From Klebsormidium nitens (taxonomy: Eukaryota > Streptophyta > Klebsormidiophyceae > Klebsormidiales > Klebsormidiaceae): 64,000 nt of DNA. The DNA lies in contig DF237094.1 in assembly GCA_000708835.1 (NCBI GenBank), positions 109,045-173,044 of the forward strand, in the 5' to 3' direction. A program made the position numbers and the translations under genes. Below the pieces are notes generated by a model that was given only the letters and a program-made list of their open reading frames with translations, was not told the DNA's origin and searched no databases. This document shows, piece by piece, positions 33,950 to 46,368 of this stretch. Each line of letters opens with the position of its first letter. Positions within the stretch are counted from its first letter, which is position 1.

Positions 33950-36100
33950 AGCTTGGAAAGTATAGGGGTTACAGAATGATGCACCAGTTGTCATGTCCAA
34001 CTTTTTCATCGTATGAAAGGTCTTTACTAGTTATCTTTAAAAAGTGGCTGCGGTTTGAATATTTCTTCCTGGGCACACGTTCAATGTAGTCCAATAGAAC
34101 GATGATCGATTGCTTGCTTTTCTCCGCTATGTTCTTCTGTTTCTTTTCAGCCACTGTTCTGTTGCATCCGTCGTTCTCTGAGCCCAACAACGCTCCAGAG
34201 GGGCCAATGCGACAGAAGACGCCTTCTTTTCAGAATTGGCATTCTATCGATAATGTTCAATTTTGCCCTTGATTCAATCCGACCCAAATTTCGACACTGT
34301 CGTTTGCCCTTGTCCTTCCCGGAAGTGCGTTTGTCTCGTGCGAAGTTTCAGTTCCACGTGCATCAGGTGTTTGGAGTTTCTTAAAGCAAACGGCTTTACG
34401 GCTGTCATTTTTTATGATCTTTGCTGCCTTTAAGCACAGAAACATATGCCACACCAAGCAGTCCGAGAGAATGTTTCTGACTGGATGGGAGCTCTAATTT
34501 AGATGCAGGAGCTTGAGTTTCAGCAGGTTGAAGAAAGAAGCTTCTGGTCGACAGGTTTCGCTGTGCACTCAGCGTTCTGAAGGTTAAGAAGGTCGCCTTT
34601 TTCTCGACTTGCAGGACACGGGATTGGGGCGACCAGCTGTCGGCCCCTGGCGGGGGGCGTCTTTACGTTAGATAACAGCGAAGACCGACAGCCTCGTGCC
34701 AAAGGGGGAACGTAAGCGCGGACGTCTTCTTTGACCCTCGTTTCGCACCTTTATTCGATTCCCGGACGTCTGCAATTCTTGCCCCGGTGTCCGAATCATT
34801 CTTATAGCGTCTTCGAAAATTCATCAGGCGGTCAAGACCTTGTTGAATACAAAGACAAAAAATACGAGTCCGCTGCCAACTTTGGAAGGTTTCAAGCAAG
34901 CGTGTATGTTGACCTGCGATTGCGATCTGGGCCATGTTATTGGATTCATAGAACTGATGTAAACGGTTAATTTCGTTGTACATGATCTCGTGGGAAGCGC
35001 AGAGGGCACCACTTGTGGGCAAAGCACCATTTCGCCGACCTCAGAATCGCCCGGAGTTTCCTGTTCGTGGCCTCTTTTTGTTGTTGTTTTGTCTTCCCGT
35101 GTTGGCGACGTTCAGAGGTCTTCTTTGGGCCTTGCCACTGTCCCACCTTTACTTCCTGTTTGTTTTACTGTGGCTGCTTCCCAGAGCTCCAATCACTGGG
35201 TGTTCTCTTTGACCACTTCAAACCGTGCGGGCTGCTACTCAACTGTTGGAGGGAACTTTTGCCTCCTTGTTGCAGTCTGTCATTGTTTTGAACACCCACT
35301 CGTTTTGCAGTCGGCTCTGACTATCAACCCACAGACTGTCTGTTCAAGTTGCTGCAACGAGACTTTGCTTTTAGTGCTTCGCTCACTTGGTGCCGGCCCC
35401 TGTTTCTCCGCAGGTTATCCGTGGCCCCTTCCATGAATGCGTCCTCATGCTCGACCACGTCATAACCGCCGATCTGCCCGCGACTGCTGATCAATACTCA
35501 GGTCAGGCCGCTAAGTTGCCACGTGGCACTGCCCTTCGTGGTTAATTCGGTCTCTTAGCTGGCTTGTTGCTTTGCTCGCAAGTTTTAGTTGCCACTTTCT
35601 TGAGGACGATCTGTCAAGCACAGTTTAGAAAGCGATCATGATTTTCCAAGACTCAAAAATCGCATGGAGTAGATTGATAGGGCGGATGGCAACTTGACAC
35701 GAGCTCAAAGGAAGAGATCAGGGCAGTAGCTTCTCGTCCCTTGGCAATACCCTAGTCGGAGATGTTTGACGCCAAAGCGCGTACAGTTCATATTTGAGAC
35801 CGACGGGATCCCGATCAAGCTGAAATTTACCTTCAAATCCCTCGCATTCTACGCGGTAGGTGTGATCCCACATGTAGGCGAAGGTAGCTCTAACTCTTGT
35901 GACATTACCGCTGCCCGTCTATGCCCTCGCAGAGACCTGGATTCGGTGCACATGAGTGAAAGGTCCGCTTCTTGCTTATGACCCGTAACGTCACCTTTGC
36001 CCGGCTGATTCCTTCACATTGTCCTGCATCTCATCCTACATACGCCCGAAATCCACTGTCAGCTTATCTATATGACGTCAGCTCTGACCGTCTGTTTTTC
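33950..36100 (+). repeat. segmental duplication, right copy (matches 28320-30490)
   Basis: Same landmark order as the left copy. Exon-like pieces are a little better kept: 34836-34960 (DLVEYKDKKYESAANFGRFQ), 34970-35070 (FVVHDLVGSAEGTTCGQS), 35414-35502 after CGCAG (VIRGPFHECVLMLDHVITAD) and about 35785-35850 (FETDGIPIKLKFTFKSLAFY). These could be exons of an unrecognised gene whose left copy is more decayed. They cannot be chained with certainty. Confidence 0.6.
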
Positions 36101-36102
36101 TC

Positions 36103-36300
36103 GCAGAGAACGATAAGGCCCTTACTACGAAGAGCAGGCCGCGGCTGAGGATGGCCGCTTCAAGGAGGCCGTGCCAGTACGTCAATGACAAGAAGCAAGG
36201 GCCGGCGCCGATTGAGGAATTAGAGGGAGGAAAGAAAGATTTGGACAGCGACTTAACAGACACGTGACTGACCGTACGAACGCTAAATCAGCCTGTTGAT
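36103..36300 (+). pseudogene. broken copy of SSRP1 last exon (second)
   Basis: After TCGCAG the sequence follows the SSRP1 terminal exon: 'gaacgataaggccctta', 'gagcaggccgcggc', 'cttcaaggaggcc', 'gacaagaagcaagggccggcgcc'. Missing bases near 36120 and 36172 break the frame and the acidic repeat is reduced. The following 'tgactgaccgtacgaacgctaaatcagc' is a diverged SSRP1 3' UTR. Confidence 0.88.
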
Positions 36301-37840
36301 TGCCACCCTGCTGATCGCATGAGACACTAGTCTCGACCATTGAGTCGTCTTTCGGACGTTGGGTCCGGCAATCTGAACTGGGTTGCATGCGAATCGGGTC
36401 CTCGAATGTATGAGGTTCTTGTATTGATATTACGAGCATCGTTCGTGCAACCTCGATTCAGGCGTGCTAAGTTCCCCGCTGAGGTTGATCGTGCAGCTAG
36501 GCTTCTTTCAGCTCTCAAAGGGCTCATGATGCTCTCATGGTTCCAGGCAAACAAGCGATTGCAATCTGATGGGACTGAATGAACGTAGTTCAGTTGGATC
36601 AATTCAAATATAGCTCATCTCGATGAGTTCACCGATTAATGGTGTCGATTATTGAAACCGGACACTGAGAGGCGAGAGCTGGACGGCGGCTCATACGTGG
36701 CAGTAAATTGATCGGTGGCACATGATCCGCAGACCGGGATTTGGGCTGTTCAAAGATCGAACACCTAACGTGTGCATGCAAGGATGAGATACCGGCCCTG
36801 ACTCGAGCAGTTTCTTATTCAATGTGGCCGTGATTGGATAACACTCATGCAAACTAGCCTCAGTAAGGCTGCATTTGTAAAGCTGCCCGCCCGCGTCGAC
36901 ACTTTGCGACCGGTCGAAGACTCGGAGCCTAAACAGATTTCCAGATCGTGAATAGCTAGGGCAGCCGCACCGCGGGCCGGCTCCGTCCTGTCAATCACTA
37001 GATTGCCCTTGCACGTACTGCCATATACATAGCATCTTCGTTTTCTCAATGGGCAGATTGGATGGAGTATATTTGAAAACGGTCGGATGGAACAACTCAG
37101 GGCGACCCCTTTCCAGCTGACCACCAGATGCATGGCCGGGCCTACTCATTATAACTTCGAAATCGATCTAGTAAACTCAAATCCAATCAACTTCGAGTGA
37201 CGTGATTAGGGCGGTACAGTATCTGAGCCGTCGTAGGTCTCGCATTAGCCCGTCAACACCAATCAGATCTGAAGATCCGCGTCAGAATGTTCAACGCGTC
37301 AATGCATCTGCTTTCTCTGGCCTATTCCTTCTGCAAACTATCGTTTGAGTAGCGCAAATTTTCCGCTACCTCTCGTTTAATGTCAAACGACGGAAGCTAC
37401 CCAACTTTACCGATTTTTCCGTCTTCTTTGAGCGTGCCAGGCTTGAAAAAAGCGTAACACTGGCCCGGGCTCATAAGTTATGCTATCAAATCACCACCCG
37501 TACAGTCTCGCAATCATCGCCCGTGCAGTCTGTACAACCCATCACGACAAGTCCTAGGTACACCAAAATCGCGGGCCCCTGGCAATATGCCTTCGCGCCC
37601 GACCAGAGACAATTATGCACACGTGAACAACCTACCCAAGCTAACGCGAACAACCTACCCAAGCTTACACTTCCACTTGATAGTGCATCTACGTCCTCCG
37701 CCCAGAATTCTTTCCAACTCCGCAACACGTGCTTACATACAATGCAGCGATTTCCCACCAACGAAACACGTTTTCAGCGCGCCCCGCTCTTATTGCATCT
37801 GCGGCCCACCGCCCACCAATTTATTCACACCGCTCTGACG
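36301..37840. other. interval without recognisable gene
   Basis: The first part, to about 36450, still resembles the SSRP1 3' flank ('gcatgcgaatcgg.tc'). The rest holds only short overlapping open frames and two nearly identical 'caacctacccaagct' units (37629 and 37650). The 3' UTR of the GH16 gene would run leftward into this interval. Confidence 0.5.
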
Positions 37841-40800
37841 TCACGCTGACTGCAGCGTGAACGCGCGCACGTAATCGACGACGAACGCGTTCTTGTCGGG
37901 GTCCTTGAGATCCGCGACGGCGGGGAGTCCCTCCGAGCTGGACACACGCAGATCGCCACATTTTCAATAAATTCAAAGGAAGATATCAGTAAGCCAGGAT
38001 AATAATAAGCTCCGACCAACATTGAAAATCCTAACCCAAAAATGTACCTGCTCCGCACCCATACCCACCCTGACCACCAAACTAACCCTACCCGTCCCAG
38101 TGCGGTTACCTTATCTCGGCTTGTTATCTTTCTTGAGTTCAATACATTTTCAGAATGGCAAAACACGCGCGAAGTGAACTTCAGATCGATTGGTCTGTCA
38201 CTCAGGGAGGCAGTCTGCAGTGTTTACGCTCGGCTGGATCGGAGCAACCAAAACCCGGTGTCCAAGGCCACCGAAGAGCGATCGGACGGCTCAGAAGCTC
38301 TGAAAGGGGTGTTACCACCCCTTTCGACGGTGCCGGACTTCGAAGGGCCTGTCTCGAATGCGGCGGTCTACCTGAAAACCTCGGTGTCGAGGAAAAGGTA
38401 CGACTGCTCGGAGAAGGGCCCCGGGGGAGTGGTTTGCCACGCCAGCTGTCCGTCGAAGTAGAAGAGCAGCGTGTTGGCGTCCTTCCACCAGACGCCGTAC
38501 GTGTGGAAGTCGCCGGACGTGAGCGTTCCGGCCGGAAGGCGGTAGTTGTATGGGAGGGCGAAGTCCGGCGTGCTCGGGGAGATGTTGTCCGGGTACTGTG
38601 AGGTAAAAGAGAACGGAAAGAGTCGGTGACTTTCTTTTCTTTTGCTGGCGACAAAAGATTTGCGAATCAGAGCACGTTGAGTGGAGCTTACAAGGACCCA
38701 GAATTCGTTTCAATCGAAAAGGCTGCGGATCCGATCATGCCAGCGTGGCAGGTCAACCCTGAGTACCGTCGTTTCAGACTTTGATACGATTTTCAAACGG
38801 GGTAACCGGTGCTAAGCTCGCAGAGTTGAGTCTTAAGACTTTTCCGGTCAACGGAAGTCCTTTAGCGGAAGGAAAATCTGAAGCATACGACATCGGATCA
38901 GAATACATGACGTGTCTTTCGGAGACAAAGTCGTATTTTCGAGAGACAAACGAAGGGTGCCAGAATGGAAATGATAGCAAAGGGACGAGTGCCTTGAAGA
39001 CAAACGGCGGGTCGATTGGCGCGGCATATCCAACTCAACTTGCCCCAATCAAGCATCTGGCCGTCTCTTTCGTTTCCGGACACAAGCAATGGAAAGGATG
39101 TGCGCTCGGAATGCGACGAAAGAAAACGAAGCGCTGAGGGGAAGATTTGTTGCGCTACTCAGACGTAGCACGTTTCGAACTCAGTTTTCAGAAACAGTTC
39201 TACAAGAACTTCCAGGTCTTCCAATGAGGTGTTCCGATTGTCAAGGCCGTCAGCTCAGAACCTCATAGAAGGAAATCAATCCGATATTCAACGGCTTAAA
39301 GCACTCAAAAACGAGGGAGAGCCCGGCGCGCTCACGTAGTGTGTGTTGATGTTCATGTAGCGGCTGCGGTAGTTGCTCGCGACGCCCACCGTTTCGATGA
39401 CGTCAATCTCCGTCCGCTGCGACTGGAACCAGAACGATGACGTCATCTGCATGTTGGACGCCTTGAAGCGGCACTCGTAGTACCCATACCCCGCGATCGC
39501 CGCGTTGGACGAGATAACCGCGGAGCTAACCCAGGGGTCGTTGTACGGGTCGTTAACCTGGTCAACGCTGCTAACCGTGGTGGTTGACGTCAACCTGGCG
39601 ACACCCCCCCCCACGGCGACGTTCGCCGGGTCGAACTGACTGGGCAGGCGGCCCGACCAGTACGGGTGGGTCGCCCGCCACTTGCTGGTGTCAAGTTCGT
39701 CGCCGTTAAACTCGTCGGTTAGCGCCGGGTTAACGACCCAGCGATAACCCGACGGCGCGGCGGGGAGGTTGGTACCGGAGGGGATAGCCGATGCAGTTAG
39801 TGGAGGAGGAGTGGCCGGGGCAGTGGTCGGGGAAGGGGTGGCCGGCGGTTTTGTTGGAGAAGGAGTGGTTGGGGGGTCCGTCGGGGAAGAGGGTGACCGG
39901 CGGACTGGTCGGGCTAAGGGGTGGCTGGGGGGGGGGGGGTCGGGGCAGGAGTGGTCGGGAAATTGGTTGGGGAAGGAGTGGCCGGGGCATCCGTCGGGGA
40001 GGGAGCGGCCGGAGGATTGGTCGGAGAAGGTGTGGCCGGGGCAGAAGTCGGAGAAGGCGTGGCCGGGGAATCCGTTGGGGAGGGAGTGACCGGCGGGTCG
40101 GTCGAGGGAATGGTCGGAGAAGGAGTGTCTGGAGGGTTTGTTGGGGCAGGCGTGGCGGGGGCAGTAGTCGGAGAAGGAGTGACCGGGGCATCGGTCGGCG
40201 AAGGAGTGACCGGGCGAAGGGTTGGGGATGATGTGATAGAAGCGGGCGCCGCGAGCGCGGCCGCGGGGCCGCCCGCGCAGCTCGCGAACGGCGCCGCGTT
40301 GGGCCCGCACGTCCCGGGGCAACACGCCATGTTCTGGCCGTCGAGGTTGTAGCACGGGTTTGGCGCCTGGGGGGGACACGTGCCGGTCGAAGAAGAAGAA
40401 CCGGTAGGAGGAGGAGGAGACCCGCTAGCAGGAGAAGGAGACCCGGTCGGCGAAGAAACGGTCGGTGCAGGGGTGACGTCAGTGTCGCCCGCACACGTGG
40501 CGAGCGCGCCCCCGTTCGGGCCGCACCCCCCCGCGCAACACGCCATGCTCTGGCCGTTGAAGTTGTAGCACGGGTTGGGCGCGCCGGGGGGACACGTGGC
40601 GCCCGCCGGCACGGCGACCTTCCCGGCGGCCAGCTTGGGGACGGTGGCGTTGGCCACGTGGCAGGTGGCGATTGGGTCGTTGTCGGCGCCGCACGCGCTG
40701 GAGCAGCAGGTCATTTGGTCGCCGATGGCGTTGTAGCAGGTGCGGGTGTTGAGGGGGCAACGTTGGGGAGCCACGTGGGTGACGTTGTTGAAGGGGGGAA

Positions 40801-43789
40801 CTGCATGAGGGACGTATTGCGAGGTTGACTTGTTGAGAGTTTTGAAAGAAGTGGAAGCTACGGAAGTGTCGAGATAAAAGCGGGCTGAAAACTTCAACGG
40901 ATGCGTGCCGAAAGGCAAATGAATCTGGAGGAAGCTTTGAATGCATATCACGATCCACGCGCGCACTTTTAATTCGGCCGGGATCCTCGTGGCAGAAAGA
41001 ATGAGCACTCTCGCGATCCTTCCATGAAAGCAGAAAATAAAGTCGGCTATTTCCAAAACAGTGAGAGAATGCTCATGCTCAAAAGATGGGCTCATTTCCG
41101 CTTGCAACGCTGCCGCCCAGATGGGAATCCGAACACTGCGGAGTTCGAATCGAGTACGAGTTCTATTAGCGTACCTGGAAACACATCATAACTCGACAAC
41201 GTTCACCAGACATGCATTCTTGGGCCAGTTGCGGATCAAAAGCGCTCCTTTCCATGCATTCTTGGACTTTGAAAAGCGAACAGATGCTAAGACTGATTGC
41301 TTACCAACGTAGTCAACGTGACCGATGTGCCTGGCATCGATCGTCTGGTTGTCGTTCGCTGCACACGAAAGAGCGTGTCAGATAATGCTACGGCGATGAG
41401 GAGACCAAATCGGAAATCAAGCTGGTTGATTTCGAGACAAAGGATGCCGTACATTTTTACCTACTGATGAGAGAGATGAGCAGGGAAACTCCTTGGCGTG
41501 AGGAAGGCAGCGCGGAAGAAGCACGGTGAGGTCTTAGAAGACCTTGCAATGGAGACAGAGGCCTCGAACAAACAGCTTATGAACCTCGAGTCTGGATCCC
41601 CAAACACTATTCTCCTCGGGCATGATCACTGGATGAGTACTAAGTGCATGCGTTATGAAGACGCAAAGCGACACTTGGCGGAGGGAACATATTGCGAGGA
41701 ATGAAGGTAAGCTAGGGGGCATGAAGGGCGCCAGAAAGGGAGGAGGACAGAAGGAATCCGCATGGGGGATTCCTTAAGGCAGGTTTGGCAGTTACTGAAT
41801 GGTGGAATACCAGGAGCTGAGTAGGAAGTAAGGAGAGGCGTCGGAAGAAGGCAGTGGTGATGAGGCAATGGACAAGTGAAAGTAGGAGACGAACGAACGG
41901 AAACCAAAGGCGGGTTGGAAGCCAGAAGAATGAAATGGAAAAGAAAGGCAATAGACTAAGGACTGTGATAAGGCTAACACAAGGCCCTTTGCCCGATCGC
42001 CCATTGAACTTTGAGATGCAGGGGTGAAAGTTAGGGAGTAGTGGTGACTTTAGATTGTGTTCTCCCGACCCTCTCCGAAGGCCTCACCCCCCCTCTCAGC
42101 TTGTGGAAAAGCGCTCAAAGCCTGTCGACTCAAAAAGTACGAGACTAACTCAGAAGAGGGTGGGATCTGCCTTGTCCCGCACTAGAATTGAAGCCGGGGC
42201 TTGCACATGGGTCAAACATCTGAAGGCCCCCTCCCTTCCCCAGTTTAGGGCAACGCAGCCAGTCCCATGCAGCCCCCCGACTCGCTATCAAAACCCAATC
42301 CTCTGCTACGTCAAAGTGACCGTTTTATGAAAGGTTTGAAAATGGAACTTACTTTCTCCTCAGCATAGTTCCAGACAGTCACTCCATGAGACTGGCAATC
42401 AGCGCAAGCTGACTCTAAGGGGACTGCCACAAAAAGGACCCAGAATCCAGCAGACATAAAGTACCGTCTGAAGTTCTAAGCAATCCTTTGAAGCTTTTGA
42501 GTGACACATGCAGACCAGGATGATTTAGACCCTACGGATCCAATCTAAGAACTTAGGAACCAAAAGTGTTGACAAAAGGTTGGCTGCCAGCAACCGAGTC
42601 AGTGAGCGGTTTGTCTGGGACAGACATGGTTCAACAAATCACTGAAAACTGCAAGGTTTGCCTCCAAGTGTATGAAAAGGCTGAGAGGTCCTCAACCCAC
42701 CAGGAGAGATGGTGACATTGTCAAGGTACACTCTACTCGTTTTTCCAGCAGTGAAGAAGGCAACGGCCAGCGTTTCGTTATCCGCAGTCGCCACAAAGGG
42801 TCCGGTGCGCATGCGTGAGCCAGGCACCACTGCCGTGATGACAGCTGTCGCGTCTACAGCGATCGCCAAGTTGGCGGAGGCGCCTGCGCTGGCAGTCATC
42901 CGCAGCGAAAGGATGTACGTGCTGCCTGTAGCATGGATGACTTGATCTGATTTCCCGCCCAATCTAGATGTTGTTGTAATCAATCAGCAACTGGATAGAT
43001 ATTGAGGTGATTTGTACAGTCTCAACTGGTTTTATCCAGATCCTGCCTTGGTGGTACTATACTGCATCCTGTCAACTCTGCTAGGAATCTGAAAAAGGGG
43101 TTTGGCTTTTAATGTAACTGGATGTACAAGCCACAGAAGATTGATGTAAGCTAAAAGCTTCCAAGTGCAGCTAGGCATTTGTCTGCTAGGAATTACTGGT
43201 GATTCATTCTAAGAGCTGATGTTGTGCCAGATCCAATGTGGTACAATGCTGATCATGAGATTAACTTTGCATGAGAACAAGGACCTTACTACAGCGCGCT
43301 TTCACCCGGCTTTCTGAAGAAGCCCATACTCCTCTAGCTAAGAATCTGAAGGAATGCAATCCGCCCCGTGCATTGATCAGCTCAATCCAGATCAGATCTG
43401 CGCCCATTGGGTGCCACGCACAATGTCCCAGACTCTACAATGCAGCATCTGCCGCGCACCCCAACCTTCCAAGGTTCAGACTTTGATGATCTGTCTAAGC
43501 TGAACATCCTTACATTCAACCCCGTGAACTCACCTGGAATCAGCCCAGTGACATTCTGCCTCAGGATGACGCCATCCTTGTGCACAGTCACTTGCACGCC
43601 ATCTGGGGCGAGGCGCGCGGAACCTGGGGCGGGGCTTAGGCTCTTCCCGGGAAATGCTGTCCAGTTACCGGTGAGAAGAGCCACCGGGGAGCTTGTTGTA
43701 GAGCTGCCAATGACGAACTGCATTTGGATCAGCGCTAGGGTGGTGGCGAGCAAAGGCAGCAGGGGGGCTGAGCTGGGCGCCAAAGCCAT
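37841..43789 (-). CDS. secreted GH16 glycoside hydrolase, five exons, with N-terminal beta-sandwich and three Cys-rich modules
   Basis: Seen: exons 43789-43534, 42925-42701, 40800-39336, 38595-38372 and 37937-37841, with matching phases except for one break inside exon 3. About 754 residues. Order: signal peptide (LLPLLATTLALIQMQFVIGS), a CBM4/9-like beta-sandwich to about 160 (GSTYILSLRMTASAGA, SRVYLDNVTI), three six-Cys modules at about 173-206, 228-262 and 300-334 (pattern C-x6/7-CYN-x7/8-CC-x3-C-x8/9-C), a (T/S)PSPT linker, then GH16 from about 515. The catalytic motif is TEIDVIE (ExDxxE, nucleophile and acid/base Glu). The end is AFVVDYVRAF. Known: GH16 enzymes hydrolyse beta-1,3/1,4-glucans or galactans with retention; the EIDVIE form without an extra residue is typical of agarase/porphyranase-like members. 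Substrate unknown, likely wall or matrix glycan. Odd: the linker changes frame in a 13-G run (39927-39939). The start is the ATG directly before the signal peptide. Confidence 0.9.
39740..40240 (-). repeat. minisatellite encoding the (T/S)PSPT linker of the GH16 protein
   Basis: Irregular 24-36 base units built on 'ggagaaggagtg' and 'gccggggcagt' encode alternating TPSPT, DAPV, PPAT on the minus strand. The array contains the homopolymer frame break, and it is why long open frames appear in every phase on both strands here. Confidence 0.9.
41396..41704 (+). pseudogene. possible gene fragment inside GH16 intron 2, opposite strand
   Basis: Plus-strand frame about 41396-41527 reads ETKSEIKLVDFETKDAVHFY and ends RETPWREEGSAEEAR. 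A second frame, 41498-41704, reads EVLEDLAMETEASNKQLMNL to HLAEGTYCEE. Both look protein-like, but they are in different phases, the first has no start codon and no splice sites join them. Possibly a decayed insertion. Family not recognised. Confidence 0.25.
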
Positions 43790-44042
43790 ATTGGGATTTG
43801 CTCCAATTCGGTTTCTGAGAAGTGGAAGGTGTCGTAAGATCACGACCTGAGGGAAGGGTGGAGCTAGAGAAGGGTGATCTGCAGATATTTGGATCCAGAA
43901 ACGCGAAAACTTAGAAGCCCACAAGTCCTCAAATCCACTAATCACATCAATCAAATCAAATTCTGCAGTTGCAGGCCCTAGCGATGCTTGGCTTAAACTG
44001 ATGCCAAGGCCGGCCGATCGCTAGGGCCTCATTGGCACAGTC

Positions 44043-44348
44043 TTACAGCCACAGTTGCAGCCGCGTTGAGCCTGACGTCCGCATGTCCGCAGGTGACACA
44101 GAGCGACCCCCATCGGCGCAGCGCAATGCATCAGAAGGCTGTCTCCTTCTCTCCACATAGATGATCGCCCAATGACTTCTGCGCATATGATGGAATGAGG
44201 TTCGATCGAAGCGCGCGGGTATGAAGAAAGACCGAGGAGCTGCCTTTTTCGAGGAGTCCCTCTGCCTTCCTTCCTGCTGGCAACGACGCTCGATCATCCT
44301 TCTGTAGGTCCTAGCACTGGCAGCGGCTGCAGTGCGAAGGGAGGCCAT
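44043..44348 (-). CDS. hypothetical small ORF, 101 residues
   Basis: Basic product beginning MASLRTAAAASARTYRRMIE and rich in Arg/Ser, compatible with a short organelle-targeting leader, but with no recognisable domain. It lies upstream of the GH16 gene on the same strand, 254 bases away. Could be chance. Confidence 0.2.
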   Translation of the reverse strand: MASLRTAAAASARTYRRMIERRCQQEGRQRDSSKKAAPRSFFIPARFDRTSFHHMRRSHWAIIYVERRRQPSDALRCADGGRSVSPADMRTSGSTRLQLWL

Positions 44349-45927
44349 GAATCTTCATGAAAGGCTTGAAGCTTAGCTACCAGCCTACCAGTACGGCTCC
44401 GCTGTACTTATACGGTAGCTCGCGACGATCGGACCGGCCGTATGCTCGATGGAAAATCCCAGTGCCCGGTACAAGCCGGGGCGAGCTGCTGAAGGCTGCG
44501 TTCCTACGCCGCTGAAAGGATCAGTTGGCTTATTGCAGTTAATGCGATGTGGTATGGACCATTGTACCGGTAATATGTACTTTGGAGTCTGGACTTTCAG
44601 CTAGGTGGCAATATTCAAGGCATGGGCATTTGAGCACGCTGCTGGAAATTCGGTATACAGCTGGCGCGACGTTTTGCGATGTGACCGTCGGAATTTCCGA
44701 GCTTCCAGTTGAGCGACGGCCCGGTTCGCTTCCGAGAAAAACAAGGCTGAAATAATGGCGCTGATACGGGGATCATCCAAAGTTAGTGTCATATGATTTT
44801 GTCGTCAACAATTATTTGCAACGACAACTGGTATTTGGCATCAATTGTCCGCTTTCTCAGGCTGAGACCAAGTGCTCGAGCCTCGAGCATCGATGATCGC
44901 AGCCAAATCGGCGAGCATGGCCCCAGTCCGGCCGGTCGGTCAAACCGAACGGTGTTCCGCCCACGAAACCGTACAATCATAGCTGGTCAAAAGTGTCGGC
45001 CTAAACAAATCCGTACAATCATGATCGCAAGTCTCCGGAACAATGATAAGTTATGACCAGCCGCGAGGAACTCGTCATGCGAGAATCGAGAATCGAGATG
45101 CATTGCGCACTGCAGTACCGGCCTGAACAGTGAGCGGTCTCAAAGCCCAGTTTGACATGCTTTAAGATGTGACTAATAGTGGTCACTAGAGAGATATCCG
45201 ACACAGCGTGACGTGATCATTACGCGTGTAGGTTGGGCAACAGTGTGGACTCTGGATCAGTCTGAGGGGACCCGCGTTATAGCCGATCGAGGACACCTTA
45301 TTTGATTGCGTCAAATGCTCATGGCATCATGGCATGCCTTTCACCAAACATTAATCGTCGTTTACAAACACCCATTAGAATCGTCCGACCAACTAAAGCG
45401 GCCGAGCGAATTTATTGGAAACGTTCCTCTTCATGCTGTTCAATCTTACATGCTTCCCTTACTTGTTTAGTACGCGGCTCAGTGCGCTGTGCATTCGCAG
45501 TAGTAAGCATGCACAAATGGGTTTGCATGAAAAAGTCGACTACATCAGCGGCTGCGTGATTCACATGGCCAAACGGCCTCCAAATCTTAGGCACCTGAGA
45601 CAATCGGAACGCCCTAAACGGGTGACAAGTGGATGCAAGATTGTCGCTAGAGACGAACAACAGAGGCGGCCAGCAAATCGCGTTGGCTTGATGTCCAAAT
45701 GTTAGAGCGAATGTGAAACCATTGGCCAGCGTCCACGGCAACCGCCGGTTCGTTTCGAGCTTGTGCGATCCTTCTTTCCTTCTATTTCTAGCAATGAAAC
45801 CTTACGAAATCGGCACTTGGCAGGTTTTGAAGCAGTCTTTTGAGACCAACACAGATATTGGAACAATTGCACCTAGAAACCTTAGTAAACGAGATAGAAT
45901 TTCGCGAAACCTTTCAGAAACTCTAGA
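44349..45927. other. interval without supportable gene
   Basis: Only short frames in all phases; no splice-supported coding stretch and no recognisable repeat was found. Confidence 0.4.
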
Positions 45928-45928
45928 G

Positions 45929-46068
45929 CCGCCTCGATTGTCACCGCCCTTGCTGCTCGGGAAAGCGGTCGTATCCACTGGCGATCGTGATCAACCAGCG
46001 CTCGCGAGCACCGCAACGCTCGTAAACGCCGGAACACCGAGCAGCAAGGCCAGTGAAACTTAGAGACG
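45929..46068. mobile_element. MITE-like element, about 140 bp, diverged member
   Basis: Imperfect terminal inverted repeats: the left end contains 'cgcccttgctgctcgg' (about 45945-45960) and the right end 'ccgagcagcaaggccag' (46037-46053). The pairing extends outward less perfectly to 'cgcctcga' and 'tagagacg'. Same end motif and size as the element at 47602, so a small family. No clear target duplication seen. Confidence 0.6.
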
Positions 46069-46083
46069 CTCTCTCACTGACTT

Positions 46084-46368
46084 TCAAATCTCGTCACAAG
46101 CCCTTATGACCTCTATCGCCAACTCGTAAACTCGGACCGCTTCGCTCTTTACCTGCGCGAACTGGTCAGTCTCAGTTACTGGGATGCTTGCTCCGACGGG
46201 ATACTTGTGTCTCGGCGACATTGTGGCTGGTGACCCCGCCCGAAGGGTCGCCAGATTAACGAGCCGCCGGGCGGCACAACTCTGGAAGCTTCGCATGACG
46301 GAGGATTCGGGTGATCCTCTGCCGTCCCCGTCGACCTGGTACAAAACGAGCAACCGTATTTGCACCAT
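46084..46368 (-). CDS. hypothetical small ORF or terminal exon, 94 residues
   Basis: The C-terminal half reads VTETDQFAQVKSEAVRVYEL and AIEVIRACDEI, which has the look of a helical coding exon. The first half is basic and unremarkable. A CAG|T acceptor-like site lies just upstream of VTETD, so it may be the last exon of an unresolved minus-strand gene. Confidence 0.28.
   Translation of the reverse strand: MVQIRLLVLYQVDGDGRGSPESSVMRSFQSCAARRLVNLATLRAGSPATMSPRHKYPVGASIPVTETDQFAQVKSEAVRVYELAIEVIRACDEI

Noticed and set aside
39769-40352. Gly/Val/Glu-rich plus-strand frames opposite the GH16 linker
   Set aside because: Shadow of the (T/S)PSPT minisatellite on the opposite strand.
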